64,000 bases of DNA, taken from positions 1 through 64,000 of the forward strand of contig NZ_RSFE01000005.1 of NCBI RefSeq assembly GCF_004025325.1, written 5' to 3'. Shown one piece after another: positions 63,665 through 64,000 of the stretch (its first letter is position 1; each line of letters begins with the position of its first letter). The DNA comes from Pseudidiomarina gelatinasegens. GTDB taxonomy: Bacteria > Pseudomonadota > Gammaproteobacteria > Enterobacterales > Alteromonadaceae. The notes below the pieces were generated by a model, which was not told the origin of the DNA, did no database searches, and worked only from the letters and a program-made list of their open reading frames with translations. A program made the position numbers and the translations under genes.

Positions 63665-64000
63665 GAATCACCTCAATTGGCATGCGTATTTCGGTGACCG
63701 TATAACCTTGCTCAGCACGCCAAGTCACAATGCCACCAAAACGCTCAAACGTTGCATAACTCAACAAAGCACCTGCACCCACACCGCGGCTGCTCGGCAG
63801 CAATTCACGGCCTAATCCTTGCTTACGAAAAGCATCAAGCGGCTCACCCTGATTGCGAATCGTCATGCGCCAGCTCTGTTCAGAAACTTCAGTTCGCACT
63901 TCGATTTTCGAATCTACCGGTGCAGCATCGGCAGCATTATGAAGTAAACTCAAAATAGCCGGAATTAGTGTTCGGTCAGCTCGAACAACGCAACCCGGTT
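63657..64000 (-). CDS. RegB/PrrB-like sensor histidine kinase, C-terminal part
   Basis: Partial: the gene runs off the window at 64000. The visible 113 codons carry the ATPase domain from the N box (LIPAILSLLHNAADAAP) to a G-box region SSRGVGAGALLSYATFERFGG. In RegB-like kinases this domain phosphorylates the His and then RegA. It overlaps the response regulator by 8 bp. Confidence 0.85.
   Translation of the reverse strand, partial: PGCVVRADRTLIPAILSLLHNAADAAPVDSKIEVRTEVSEQSWRMTIRNQGEPLDAFRKQGLGRELLPSSRGVGAGALLSYATFERFGGIVTWRAEQGYTVTEIRMPIEVIHG

Overview
The window looks like a chromosomal stretch of a Gram-negative gammaproteobacterium. My guess is a marine Alteromonadales/Idiomarinaceae-like host; this rests only on protein style and moderate GC, and no rRNA or complete tRNA is present to anchor it. 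About the left half (1-34517) is accessory DNA and the right half (34542-64000) reads as ordinary chromosome.

The accessory half is organised by three copies of the 3' part of a tRNA-Arg(CCG) gene: 715-764, 12706-12755 and 34470-34514, with the first and third sharing a perfect 48-bp match. They look like attachment sites of integrative elements stacked in tandem at one tRNA-Arg gene whose intact copy would lie left of the window. The first two sit at the end of a diverged direct repeat of about 367 bp (397-764 and 12389-12755). This repeat carries a leftward promoter, two palindromes, a strong ribosome binding site and the first codons of a reading frame that differs between the copies. No integrase is visible.

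Element Y (768-12755) carries a decayed aminotransferase gene, a sigma-54-controlled catabolic operon (iron alcohol dehydrogenase, permease, enhancer-binding regulator, semialdehyde-type dehydrogenase), an adjacent secreted cyclase-family hydrolase, a divergent porin, a pRiA4b-like gene fragment, a frameshifted mgtE and a small HTH/membrane-protein pair. The operon fits oxidation of a hydroxy-acid such as 4-hydroxybutyrate through its semialdehyde. Element Z (12756-34517) starts with a broken TraI relaxase tail. A GC-rich cargo block follows: a UvrA2-like protein, an NhaA-DsbA fusion, and a set of electrophile/formaldehyde stress oxidoreductases with their regulators (ArsR, LysR, a deleted FrmR, FrmA). 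Three places in this block reuse the same start module, whose coding part begins MPSNSFGESS or a close variant. After an IS element come AT-richer genes: a Fic-type mobile mystery A/B pair, a broken AbiE module and DUF3024.

The right half holds a lipoprotein amidohydrolase, a second Fic protein behind TGTCGAT boxes, an EEP nuclease, SOS-controlled yebG, transporters, an ECF42-type sigma factor with its DGPF/YCII partner, a PadR/HAAS pair, ilvE-like, ybiT, a GT2-GtrA fusion, mscL, sbtA with its LysR, a DSD1-family enzyme, a cupin, dUTPase, a phosphopantetheinyl transferase and Prx6. It ends in a sulfur-detoxification group: a TauE exporter, YeiH, persulfide dioxygenase and a RegBA-like two-component system cut by the window edge.
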